From positions 34,956 through 98,955 of the forward strand of contig SAXG01000103.1 in assembly GCA_012932865.1 (NCBI GenBank): a stretch of 64,000 nt of DNA. Direction: 5' to 3'. A model generated the notes under the pieces. The model ran no database searches and was not told the DNA's origin. It saw only the letters and a list, made by a program, of their open reading frames with translations. This DNA is from Amylostereum areolatum (taxonomy: Eukaryota > Basidiomycota > Agaricomycetes > Russulales > Stereaceae). Below, one piece after another: positions 1-10,483 of this stretch. The translations under genes were made by a program, and so were the position numbers. The stretch's first letter is position 1. The number at the start of each line of letters is the position of its first letter.

Positions 1-2
1 TT

Positions 3-1726
3 TCGGATGACGGCGTCTCCGATCCGACTCGCCTTACCAAATTCTATCCCAATGCCCACAGCGATTTCTACCCTAGCCGCCCTTATTGCGTTTACAAATC
101 TGGCCCTGATTGGCCCGTACGCACGGGGCCCTAGGCCCAGGGTATCGTTCGTGAGGCTCGCCCGGTTTACCGTCACGCTATTGCACCCACCTGGCGCTCT
201 ATCTGCACGAACATCCACCAAATGCTCGAGGCCGAGGGTGTGGCATGGACCTGCATCAACCCCCTTGCCTACGCCAACGAGGGGGAGGCTAGTCCCTTCT
301 GCCCTCTCATCATTTCTATTGGCGTAAAGCCCTACTCCCTCTCCTACGAAGATGCAGTTGCTGCTGCCAACCTCGTCAAGGGAATCCTCGGCGATGCTCG
401 CTTCCCCCAAATTGAGGTGGCCTTTGTTGAGTCGATAGTCACTCGTTCCGTCGCGACCGGCCCCAAGCTTTTCTCGTTCAACCCCCTCTTCGACGACATC
501 TCCGACCTGCGGAAGCCCTTCACCCCTGCTCTCGGTCTCCCTATCGCGCCTCTCAGGCGCCCCCACTTCGAGGGCACAGGCGCTCTCCACTACCGCCTTA
601 GCCGAGAAGACAACAGCGTCGCCATCCTGACCTGCGCCCACGTCGCCCATCCCCCTCCTGTCCACACAAACGCGAGCATGACTACGAAGCCAAGCCAGCC
701 TCGTGAGGAGATTGTCGCGCTCGGTACCGGGGGCTTCAACAACGCGATAAAAGCCATGATGGGCGAAATCGGCGACCTTATCCGCTCTATCGACGCCTGG
801 GACAAGGTTCTTGTCAGGCTGGGGGAGCTTGTCGAGGGAGAGGCTCCCAAGATCACCGAGACGCGCGCCGAGCACCTTAGGCTTGTGGAGAAGGCGAAGA
901 CGAAGATCGCGGCGGTGAACGAGCTCCACAACGAGGTCACCAAACACCGTACCACCCTGGAACAGCGCGTTATTGGGTACGTCCTCCACTCCGACAAGAT
1001 TGAAGTCTCGGTCGAGCCCCATGGGTACACCAACGACTGGGCGGTCATTAAGTTGTACGAGAAAATGATTGACTGGAAGTCCTTCCCAGGAAATAAGGTC
1101 TACGTTGGTACATCTTTTTTTATTTCCATCTTTACTTCCACTCCTTTCTCCTTCCACCTTCCGTCTTCTTGTTTGTGTCTTAGCTAACTATTACTTTGCT
1201 TTCCATCACTTTTCTTTCCTTCGCAGGCGGTAACGTCTCGATCGCCGACTATGGCAACACCATGTTCCCTGACCCCTCCGATCAAGCCAGCTACAGCTAC
1301 CCCGAGGATGGTCTCTTCCAGGCCTACGGCGTCGTCAAGGACGCTGAGATCCGCGACCCCCAGCACCTCGACGCGAACAGCGACAGGTGCTTACTTGTCG
1401 TGAAGCACGGTTCGACTACGAAGACTACCGTCGGTCGCGTTAACGGTCTCGACTCCTTCACGCGTACCTACGAGGAATACGGCATCAAGAAAACGTCCGT
1501 CGAGATCGCTGTCTTGCCCTACGATAAGAAACACGGCAAGTTCTCCGATGCTGGTGACTCCGGGTCGATCGTACTCGCCAGGGATGGTCGAATCGTCGGA
1601 CTCCTCACTGGCGGCGCAGGCCCCACCGATGAGACCGACATCACCTACCTCACGCCCTACTGGTGGATCGAGGAGCAGGTCAAGACCAAGTTCCCTGATT
1701 GCTTCCTCTACGACGTCGTCCAGTAG
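3..1726 (+). pseudogene. Trypsin-like (PA clan) serine protease with in-frame stop
   Basis: The reading frame is open from the left window edge, so the 5' end is missing. It shows the three parts of a chymotrypsin-fold catalytic triad: His in TCAHV (about base 637), Asp in TNDWAVIKL (about 1033) and Ser in GDSGSIV (about 1557). One intron is clear at 1108-1226 (GTACAT...CGCAG, phase 1), and the second exon ends at TAG 1724-1726. An N-terminal segment with SGPDWPVRTGP precedes the protease domain. Directly after it, at 132-134, TAG interrupts the frame, and the same frame continues with AQGIVREARPVYRHAIAP. A single G-to-T change of GAG (Glu) would explain it (inference). The remaining 498 codons are intact, so the change is recent or a base error. 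If translation began at the Met at 222 the triad would be kept. Confidence 0.75.
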
Positions 1727-1780
1727 GTATGTCACGAGTTCGACAAGCTCGACAAGGTTCGTCTTTTTGTTTTTCTCTTT

Positions 1781-2108
1781 TCACCCTGAAGTAATCAGTC
1801 CTCCAACTCCCCCGAAATAGAAGAAATGCGCACCAGGAGAACCAGCGAACAACGCGAGCACAGGGATGACCGTGTTCGGCGGAAAAATCGAGTTGTCCGC
1901 GACCCGCGTGCAGTCCTTTGTGATGGTGAACTTTCCCTGTACGCCCACCACGTCAACTAGCGGCGAAAAATGGCCCACGGACGACGCACGATGACACAGT
2001 TCTTTCCGATCTCGACGCGGTTTCCGATGGTGGCGGCCTCCACAACCGAGTTCGCGCCGATGTGCACATGGTCGCTGATCTTCATTGCGTAGTAGAGTCT
2101 TTGGCACG
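1781..2108 (-). pseudogene. Dynactin subunit p25 (DCTN5-like) C-terminal fragment
   Basis: On the minus strand the sequence reads MKISDHVHIGANSVVEAATI then EIGKNCVI, and after a 53 nt intron (1937-1989, GTGCGT...ACAG) GKFTITKDCTRVADNS and PPNTVIP..LFAGSPG. This is the left-handed beta-helix (hexapeptide repeat) part of the dynactin pointed-end subunit p25, which joins the dynein activator dynactin to cargo. The N-terminal half (about 100 residues) is absent: upstream of 2108 there is no matching exon, only non-coding sequence and then a hAT element. After SPGA the C-terminus departs from the family and stops at 1781. I read it as a truncated duplicate with a working copy elsewhere (inference). 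Confidence 0.75.
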
Positions 2109-2368
2109 GGTGGTTTATACTTGAGTTAGTCGACCAAGACACATTGACTCGGCTCAGCCAGTTTCTCTACGACCGCCCCTCTCTCTCTTGTCATCTCGTC
2201 TCGGACTGGTATGACGTGATTCTGTATTCCTCACCCGAATCTTAGAATATCATACCTCTACATTTCCTCGCGGAACCGGTTCGAGACTTCGAGTGTGAAA
2301 ACGTTTGGAGCAGAGATTGACCCACAGCCATCCCGGGCTCCCCACCGCCGACCGGGCCACCACCTGTC

Positions 2369-3025
2369 TAGTGTTGCACAAATACGAGTAAATATGCTGA
2401 CCGACCATATTATATCGAATACATATTATTACGAGTGGGAGAAATAGTGTATGTATTTGTAGCTGTACTATATCATATCATAATGGTCAAATATTCTTAT
2501 TTATTTGTATCTAATTTATATTTTTTGCCCTGAGCCAGAGGTATGATATGGGCTAAGGCTATGATGGCTATAAGTTATTCTTGTCTGGACATCATGTAGA
2601 AGATGAAGTCTGCCATTGTTGGCAGTGATGGGATGCTGTTGCTTGCTGACGGGATGCTGCCGCCACCGGCGAGAAGTCGTGAGAAACAGCGGCACTTTGG
2701 TGGCAGCCTTTCCAAGAATGGAAATGAGCCACTAGCAAACCCCGGAGTGTTCTCGTCGTTACCAGAGGTATTGACTTCAATTTGGGTATGTGTTACCTGT
2801 CTCTTAAAGGCATCTTGAAGCTCACTGGTCAAGTAGATAAGCCTACTTCTGGCATACTCAGAATATAAATAAATATTGAGTCCATAGCATATTGTACTCG
2901 TACTATATCATACTGTACCCAATTACATTATGGTGGTTCAAAATACACAGCAGCCGTAATATATCGATATTTTTCCGTATTAATATGATTATATTTAAGT
3001 ATACTCTATAGTTTGTGCAACACTA
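2369..3025. mobile_element. Non-autonomous hAT element (MITE-like), 657 bp
   Basis: The element has perfect 14 bp terminal inverted repeats, TAGTGTTGCACAAA at 2369-2382 and its complement at 3012-3025. It is flanked by an 8 bp direct repeat CACCTGTC at 2361-2368 and 3026-3033. An 8 bp target duplication with TIRs starting TAGNG is the hAT signature. The interior is AT-rich with no transposase-length frame (longest 85 codons), so it must be mobilised in trans. It lies between the DCTN5 fragment and tRNA-Thr. Confidence 0.9.
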
Positions 3026-3085
3026 CACCTGTCACCCACGGGCCACGGTCCACCTCTCGGAAGCAAAAAAAGCTAGGCAAAAAGC

Positions 3086-3185
3086 TGCCCACTGACTGGA
3101 TTGAACAATCGACCTCACCATGTCAGTCACGTGACTGTTCACGTGACCATACGAGTGGCGCGCTCTACTACTGAGCTAAGCGGGC
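3086..3185 (-). tRNA. tRNA-Thr(CGT) with 28 nt intron
   Basis: The acceptor stem is GCCCGCT paired with AGTGGGC (one G-T), discriminator A at 3086. The D-arm is GCTC..GAGC, the anticodon stem CGCCA/TGGTG with loop CTCGTA+A, anticodon CGT at 3151-3153, and the T-arm GATTG-TTCAATC-CAGTC. The intron occupies 3122-3149 in the canonical place after position 37. It holds two CACGTG palindromes that can pair with each other. Confidence 0.88.
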
Positions 3186-3426
3186 GATACATTGTGTGGA
3201 ATTGAGCAGGCTATAGCTTAGTCTAATAGTAATATGGTATACTAAGTACATTCATGTATTTCAATTCACCTGCGCTGGGGGGCAAAAAAACTAAGGTTGA
3301 CTCTGGTAGACTGCAGGCCTGGCCGAAGGAGGAGCCAACAGTAATTGTGAACAGGTTGAGAACCCAATGGGCGACGAAGGTGTTTATCGAGCAAGCTTGG
3401 TATATGACATCAAGAAGTACACCACC

Positions 3427-4389
3427 TTATCGTCCACCTTTTATGAGACCGGCACCCGTGTAATCATCTTTGCTCAAGTCCTTCTCCAAGTCGGAAAGTT
3501 CGTGTGAGGCGGCCTTTGAAGCAGCGATAGGTTCGTCTCCGCACCCACAGTCATAGGTATCATCAAGATGGGCACAGTCGAAGATAGGCTTCCCGAGTCG
3601 TTCGTTGACGTGATTATGGACCGCACAAAGCCTGGTAGGACATGTGAGTCATAATGAAGAGGATGGGAGGGTGGGGAAGACGTACCATAATGACGCTGAA
3701 CGGCGCGATGAAGTCTGGCAAGCACGCGTTAGTCAGAAGAGAAACGCGGAAGAGGGGACGCACCTGTGGGGGGTATTTCTTGAGCAGCTGCTGAAATTCG
3801 GTGGCACACTCGCCGCAGGGGTATAGGCGAGAAAGGAGGTGGAAGTACGCGTTCAACGAATCGCGCTCGTCTTGGGTCGGAGACTATACAGCAACGATCA
3901 GACCGAAGAGCGGGAGAGCGCACCGAGGCATACCTCGGGATAGCGTAGGGTCATGGTATGACTGTCGTAAGCTGTGGGTCAGGATCTGTATGAGAGGAAA
4001 CGCGAGTGACGCACAGTAGTTTCCACGTTGACCGCCCCAGCGCTGCCCTACATATTGAATCAGCAAGGGAAAGTCCTCGACAGAGATAATTGCGCACTTT
4101 GCGGTCGCATTCCCGAGCTTAGGCATGATAACTCCGCCGTGGATATTGGCATTGGGATTCGGCACGGGCAAAATGTGCACCTCACGCTCGACGCCTCCTT
4201 CTCCGAAGAGGTCACCCGTCCAAGGGTCCATGTAGGAGCGCGATGGAGGGTGAAGCAACGCTATAGATCCTACGAGAAGCTTTATTCGAGAGGGGCCAGA
4301 GTCAGGTGGGATGGGCAATGCAACACCTGATTTGAGTTACTGACCAAAACGAGGACAATGAAATAGAAAAATCGCGAGAACCGGGACAT
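3427..4389 (-). CDS. ERV2: FAD-linked sulfhydryl oxidase, ERV2 type
   Basis: A 211-residue protein from seven exons: 4389-4341, 4269-4098, 4047-4015, 3961-3934, 3883-3764, 3714-3686 and 3631-3427. All junctions are GT-AG with introns of 49-71 nt and the frame is continuous. The first 16 residues (MSRFSRFFYFIVLVLV) form a signal anchor, as expected for an ER-lumen enzyme. The Erv/ALR domain follows: GRSTWKLLHTMTLRYPE, the redox CxxC in YPCGECATEF, the FAD-contact stretch VHNHVNERLGKP, and FDCAHLDDTYDCGCG. ERV2 enzymes make disulfides de novo, pass them to thiol carriers such as Pdi1 and reduce O2. Length and domain order are normal. It is transcribed towards tRNA-Thr, and its upstream gene at 4829 is divergent. 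Confidence 0.93.
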
Positions 4390-4828
4390 CAACACTTTTT
4401 CACGGAGCTACACAGGAGAGATGGAGGTTACTATGGATTTGTGAGGAAGCGATGGGAGGAAAACGGGTGAAAGAGATGAAGGCGGAGGCAGAGGCGCGTT
4501 CTGGTCATCACGGTCTGGTCGAGGCGAGACGCGTCGTTCCTCTTTTGTCTCGACGACCACAGTACGCAGGGTACAAGCCTACCAAAGCCTGCACTCCACA
4601 GTTTGGTGCATCTCGCCCAACCGACGTTCCGTTTATATCTAACTGGGACTTGAAGCTTGACGTGGCAGGAGATTCTAAGCCGGCTGCAGTATCGAGAAAG
4701 CGGCTCCAAGGGCGGCCGTTGCTCGAAGGTGCGGTGTGGGCTTCCACTTGACCAGCTCAGCGACCGTTGTATTCATTACACCTAAAAGCACAGGAGTCTT
4801 CAACAAGAAGGAGTAGAAATCATCGACG

Positions 4829-6678
4829 ATGTTCAGCGTGGTGGAGATAGACGAACGCGTGCTGGCCCTACGAGATCGTATAAACGAAGCCGAATGCTCC
4901 ATCCGCGAGTATCAAGAACAACGAAACGATCTATCGCCTCTCTTCAAACTTCCCAACGAAATCATTCATCAAATTTTTGACACGATCCTAGACGCTGAAT
5001 TCCCTCCCCTTGTACCATTCGCAGTCTGGCCACCTGGTCGCGTCCCGTCCTGGATCCCGTTTACCCATGTGTGCCGACGGTTGCGTCGATTGTCCATCGA
5101 ATACCCGCATCTATGGAGCCGCATCGGGAACATCTGCGGAATGTGGTCTTACTTACTCTTGGAAAGATCTTCCCCGGGACCCGTGGATATCAATGTTGAC
5201 GTCGACCACCACCAACCTTTCTTGGCTCTCCTGTAGTCTCCGTGGCTGACCTTACTCAGAAGACAGTCGTTCTGAGTATAAGGTCTGCATCAATTTCAAG
5301 GGATCTCGCGGGACGGGAAAATAGCCATTTTAGGACGGCACGAAAGGCTCTCTCGAGCGCTGGAGAGCCAATCAAATTCATTTATGTCATGGTTTGCTCG
5401 TCATGCGGATGACCTCCTCTGGCTGAGCTCTGAAACGGAGATGGTGGTGGATAGTTTAAATAAATTCTGTGCCGTGCATCGCATCAGATATGCATATAAA
5501 GGGAATGCTAACAGTGCTCTTGCGGCAGTGGGGTAGCAGGCTGGACACGAGCTACAAGCTGATTATTTAAACTACTAGTACTTACACTGCTGGCTCGAGC
5601 TACCGGGCTGGACTTCGATAAGTACATCGACCGCGAGATAAACGGGTATGTAAACACGTTGTGAACAAGGTTTGCGCTGCACGGTAAGAACAGAAAGACG
5701 GCATATGTACTACTTCGATACCGAGGCCGCACCACCATAAGTTGTAGCCATGGTAGGCCAGCTAAGCATTGTTTGTGGAAGGTCATAGACGGACAGCTGT
5801 CAGATAGTGGATCTCGTCAACATGAAAACTGGTGTAGGCCGTAACCACCAACCTCGTACCGCTTTCTGTGCAGGATGTATGCCTCATTTGCGGATCGTAT
5901 ATCATGCAACATGACGGGTGACAGTGCGACCCGCGACAGCGAATGGCAGCGACACGAAAAGTCGAAAACACCGGTGCTCATGAAGTCAGCATCCAAGGCT
6001 GTCAGAAATGCAACCACGAGCTCTTGCACAACGCATAATGCACGCACTGTACTTATTAATGAGCACCAGCGGCCGCCTTGCACCACTGAGCATGACACCA
6101 CTGACCTTCTGAGCAAAAGCACTCAATGATAAAGCCGTGTCAGTGTATATTGCACTCGACATCGGCAATTCGAGAGCAAAGTCACAGTGCAACGACCGTC
6201 GACGTGCACGAGCCGTCAATGTGATGATGCGATAGGTATGACATGAAGGGACATCCCAAAAAGGCTATTTTCCCGTCCAGCCAAACCCCTTGAAATTGAT
6301 GTAGCCTAGGCTCTCCTGCCGGAAAGCTTGCATCGCGTTCGGAAGCTGCACCTCAGGGGAAACGCCCCCGCCCCAACCGACGACACCTCTGTCGTATCGA
6401 CATATCTTTTCCCCTCCTTATCTAAACTCACCCTCACCTGTCGTCGTCTCGACTTCGGCAATAATCCTTCGAACGAGATCCTGCTCGTGCTGTTGCCCCT
6501 CCTCGCACGAAGGCGGTTTGAAATAGGTCGCCCGTTGGAACGTATTGTCTTCAAAGAATGTTTTCGGTACTCGCAGGAGACAGATGACGCTCTAAAGGGA
6601 CTCGTGGACGTGAGGTGGGATAGTGGAGGATTCTGGAGGTCGAAAAGCAGAGATTGGTGGTTCGCCCTCTTGGAGTAG
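4829..6678 (+). pseudogene. F-box protein gene split by a transposon
   Basis: The first part (4829-5233) encodes a short coiled coil and an F-box-like domain: FKLPNEIIHQIFDTIL, then W.PFTHVCRRLRRLS and PHLWSRI. The frame hits TAG at 5234-5236, the first bases of an inserted element. The second part (6319-6675) begins in frame right after the second copy of the 10 bp target duplication and reads PESLHRVRKLHLRGN through to VDVRWDSGGFW and TAG at 6676. Removing the element and one duplicate restores one 254-codon frame. It is shorter than its neighbour at 10.7-12.5 kb, which shares the same N- and C-terminal blocks but has about 350 more residues between. F-box proteins of this class are substrate adaptors of SCF ubiquitin ligases. 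Confidence 0.8.
5234..6308. mobile_element. TIR element, 1075 bp, inside an F-box exon
   Basis: A 10 bp direct repeat GGCTCTCCTG flanks it (5224-5233 and 6309-6318). Long imperfect inverted repeats lie near the ends: 5288-5340 against 6250-6301, sharing CATCAATTTCAAGG and GGACGGGAAAATAGCC. The termini are TAG...CTA. The left end carries about 50 extra bases forming a hairpin (GACCTTACTCAGAA against TTCTGAGTATAAGGTC). No transposase frame is present. A 9-11 bp duplication with long TIRs suggests Mutator-like, while the TAG tips would also fit hAT with a chance match; superfamily unsettled. Confidence 0.8.
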
Positions 6679-6976
6679 ACCAGGACCTCAATGAGATTTC
6701 GCCGAAGAAACTGGCTTTCCAACCTGCTCACAGACAGGACAAATCTCCATGCACAAATGTATTATATAGTAAACAGAGCTCCCAAGTCCACTTTGCCACA
6801 ATACGTTTCTTCTTGGATAGCTATATTGCCAATGTACAGTAGATTAGATAGGTTCGATCAAGACGATGATTGACTCCGATCTGGTATCTATAACCACCGT
6901 CGCGTCGAGTCACCACCTCCCACACTTCAAAAGCCTACGGTCACGTCGATACCCGTAAAACGCACACATACCCACC

Positions 6977-9064
6977 ATGTCTACCTATCACGTAGACGAA
7001 GCTGCTGGCTCCGACGCGACTGGCACTGGAACACCCGACGCGCCTTATCAAACCCTTGCATTCGCTCTCTTCACACACGGGCAAGACTCCAAGGTGCTTG
7101 TGCGCAAAGACTCAACGGCCGCGTACGATGAACCTACCCAGTCGGCGCTGAAGAAGGCGAAGAAAGGCGCGGATGGGCTGGAAAAGAAGAGGAAGAAGGC
7201 GGAGGAGGATACGCAAGCGAAGGCGGCCGAGCGCGAAAAGAGAGAGAAGGTCCTCGAGGAGAGCAAGAAGATCGTTCTCGTTGAAGACCTCACGCTTCCA
7301 GAGGCCATAAAGGTGCGTCTTTCTCGCCATCGTCTGAGCCCTTACTGATTGCGATCGTCCAATGCTGCCTTGTAGACAAAAATCGCACATCTTGCACCAC
7401 TACGATCGAAGCGCGTCCGCGTCTTCGGTTGGGTCCATCGTCTCCGCGACCAGAAGGACATCAGGTTCATCGTTCTTCGCGATGGGACCGGCTATCTTCA
7501 GGCAGTACTTTCAGGTACCCCGGTGCGTATGTTTGACCGTGTGCATCTCGCCATCGTCTCATCTTGATATAGGCCAAAACCTACGACGCGCTCACACTCA
7601 CCTTGGAATCAACCGTTGAACTTGTCGGCACCTTACAGGAACTTCCAGAAGGAAAGAAGGCTCCCGGTGGCCATGAACTTGCAGTCGACTATTGGCGTAT
7701 CGTGGGCACGGCACCTGGAGGGGACGACGCCTTCACGAACCGATTGAACGAAGTATGTAGTTTTTCGCCTTGTCCCGATGCTGTGACGCTGATACCCTTC
7801 AGAAATCCGACCCGTCCATCATGGCCGATCTTCGCCACCTTGTCCTGCGCGGCGAGAACGCGTCCAACGTCCTTCGTCTTCGGTCAATGATGCTAGCGTC
7901 ATTCCGTCAATCTTACGAGAAGCACCATATCCTTGAGGTCACCCCTCCTTGCTTGGTTCAAACTTCCGTTGAAGGTGGCGCAACTCTGTTTGCCCTCAAC
8001 TACTATGGGCAACCCGCATATCTCACCCAAAGTTCGCAATTGTACCTCGAAACTTGTCTTCCCTCCCTTGGCGACGTTTTCTGCGTCCAAGAGAGTTTCC
8101 GCGCCGAGAACAGGTAGGCGACGGTCTTTCTTTCTTACCAAAAGAAGATGCTTATTCTCTACTTCCCAGCCATACCCGTCGCCACCTGAGCGAATATACC
8201 CATCTAGAAGCTGAACTGGCGTTTATTACCTTTGAAGACCTCATGAACCACATCGAGACCGTCGTAAGCCCTCCTTACCCATAGATCGCTTCTGCCTTTA
8301 ATCACAACCTATCCTACCAGATCTGTGAAACGGTGGACCGCCTCCTGCAGAACGAGGATTCCGCCGCCCTGATCAAGCAGCTGAACCCAGAGTTCAAAGC
8401 ACCTGCACGGCCCTTCATGCGTCTCTCCTACGTCGACGCCATCGCATGGCTGAACGAGCACAAGATCCAGCACGAGGAGGAGGACGCCGAGGGCAACCCG
8501 ATCAAGGACGAGCAGGGCAACGTCAGGATGGTCGATCACGTCGTCGGCGACGATATCGCAGAAGCGGCCGAGCGCCAGATGACAGACATCATCGGCACGC
8601 CGGTGTTCCTCTATGGATTCCCGGCCGAGCTGAAGGCGTTCTACATGAAGAAGATCCCCGGAGCGGAGGGCGGGCACGTCTTTACAGAAAGTTGTGATCT
8701 GCTCATGCCAAACGTAGGTGAAATCGTGGGCGGTTCGATGAGAATTGCGGATATGGAGGAGTTGTTGGCGGCGTATAAGCGTGAAGGGATCGATCCGACA
8801 CCGTATTATTGGTTCACGGATCAGAGGAAATATGGGACATGCGAGCATGGCGGATATGGTCTTGGTGTGGAGGTGCGCTGTCTCTCGGTGGTTGTCTGAC
8901 GTTGGAGCTCATGATTCTTTTCAGCGATTCTTGGCTTGGCTTGCCAACCGGTACACCGTCAGGTATGTTCCGCTTGTCCGTCCTTCGTCTTACTGGCTTC
9001 TAATGTACTTCGTTCCAGGGAGTGCTCCCTCTATCCAAGGTGGCCTGGCCGTGCCACACCTTGA
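6977..9064 (+). CDS. Asparaginyl-tRNA synthetase, cytosolic
   Basis: Eight exons (6977-7312, 7376-7522, 7573-7752, 7803-8113, 8170-8263, 8321-8872, 8925-8962, 9019-9064) give a 567-residue protein in continuous frame, with introns of 50-63 nt. The order is a lysine-rich charged N-terminal extension (residues 45-100), an OB-fold anticodon domain ([19 protein letters not shown]), then a class II core: motif 2 as [22 protein letters not shown] across an intron, and motif 3 [20 protein letters not shown] with the ATP-binding Arg. The end [14 protein letters not shown] is typical of eukaryotic cytosolic AsnRS (yeast DED81). It charges tRNA-Asn in the cytosol. It converges with DPH5, 142 bp separating the stops. 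Confidence 0.96.
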
Positions 9065-9206
9065 ACGGATCGTGTTGTCGATCTTGTGGAGGTGTATTGT
9101 TGGTAAAGCAGTGTAGAAATCTTGTTGTAGCGTACCCCTAGTGTTGTACTCCTCGGAACGAAGACGAATATTTTAAATGTTTTCACTCGCACTTGTCATT
9201 ACAAGT

Positions 9207-10294
9207 TCAATCGAAATTACAACCGTACACTTTCTGTGCAACATCTCTCCAAGTATGTGTGTCCACCGCAAACGTTTCCGCGTACTCCGCCTCCAGGTGG
9301 TGCAGGCGTTTTCCAACGATGATCAGACTGTGGAGGGGCTGACCATACGCCTCCGGGGGTTGATCGCGCAACTGGGCGAGCGTCCCACCAACGATCTTTT
9401 CATTGCCCTCTCCGCCACCAACGCGGGACATCGCGATTGCAAGGGTATTTTCGGGAGAGAGGATCCCAGCTTGTCGTGACTCTTCAACTTCAAGGAGTTG
9501 AGAGACGGCTTGGGGGATCGACATATATCGTGGGGGTTCGTAAATTTTGCGTCCTCTGAAAGGTCGTCCAGGTCAAAATCCATCATGAGAAAGGGGGGAA
9601 AGCGCACCTCGCTAGGTTCTCTTCGCTCTGCTCCTTCACCTTGATGTCTAGCAACACAAGAGTGTGCATGCCCAGGTCGACATTCTCCTTCACGCGGTCG
9701 TAAAAGCTGTCTGGTTTCCATGTCTCCGTGAAAAACACGAGCGAGACTGCCTGGCCAAAGTTGTACAGCTGGAGACCGCAGGCGCCGATGGCGTTCATGA
9801 TGGAGGCGTTATGGATGACACGGATGGGGATATTGAGGGAACGGGCGCGAAGGATGATGTCGGTATGCGTGGTCGCACTGTGGATGTGTTGGTAGAAGTG
9901 GGGAGGACATGGGAAGATACGGACGTACCCAAAGGGATCTCCGACGACGAGAAGAGAGACATCCTCTGTCGCTGCATTTCGAAGGATCTCGTCGCTCTCC
10001 GTCTCGACCATGTCGCGGTCTGCGAGAATCAGCTCTTTCCCATAGAACTCTTCCTTAGAGAACAAAATTAGCTTTCACGTAGTTTTGCGGTCGTAGCATA
10101 CGTGCCAATCGCTCCCTTTGAACCATAAGGATGCTGGTATAGGCCTCAAGGTATACCCTTGAGGAGCCCTTGACCGCCTAAGTGATGAGGTCAGATCGTG
10201 ATCGCAAAGGAGCAGGGAAATTAAAGGGGACCTCAAGACCTCGTACTGTGATATCTTTCTCGTCGCACAGACCCAGTCCTATAACGTAGAACAT
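9207..10294 (-). CDS. DPH5: Diphthine methyl ester synthase DPH5
   Basis: Five exons (10294-10232, 10177-10102, 10049-9929, 9877-9608, 9555-9207) encode 292 residues, the normal length. The protein starts [19 protein letters not shown] and continues [46 protein letters not shown] and [16 protein letters not shown]. These are the hallmarks of the tetrapyrrole-methylase fold of diphthamide synthase. The enzyme uses SAM to methylate the modified histidine of translation factor eEF2 in diphthamide synthesis. The third exon uses acceptor GAAG|AG, chosen because only this keeps the frame into [15 protein letters not shown]. The start is 190 bp from the ATG of the LSM4-like copy at 10484, giving a divergent intergenic region. 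Confidence 0.95.
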
Positions 10295-10483
10295 GGTCGC
10301 TGCCGTTGATGTGGAGGCGGTGGAAAAAGCAAAGGTTTGCTTTGCCGTTTCGTAGGGCGCGTGGGAAAAGTAAGTGAGGAGCTTCGTTATGTAGTACTTT
10401 CGACCACAGCCACCACGTCTAATTCTTCTGACGCTCCACTCCTCACCCAAACGCTCTCCTTCGTTCTCTCACCAAGCGAACCT

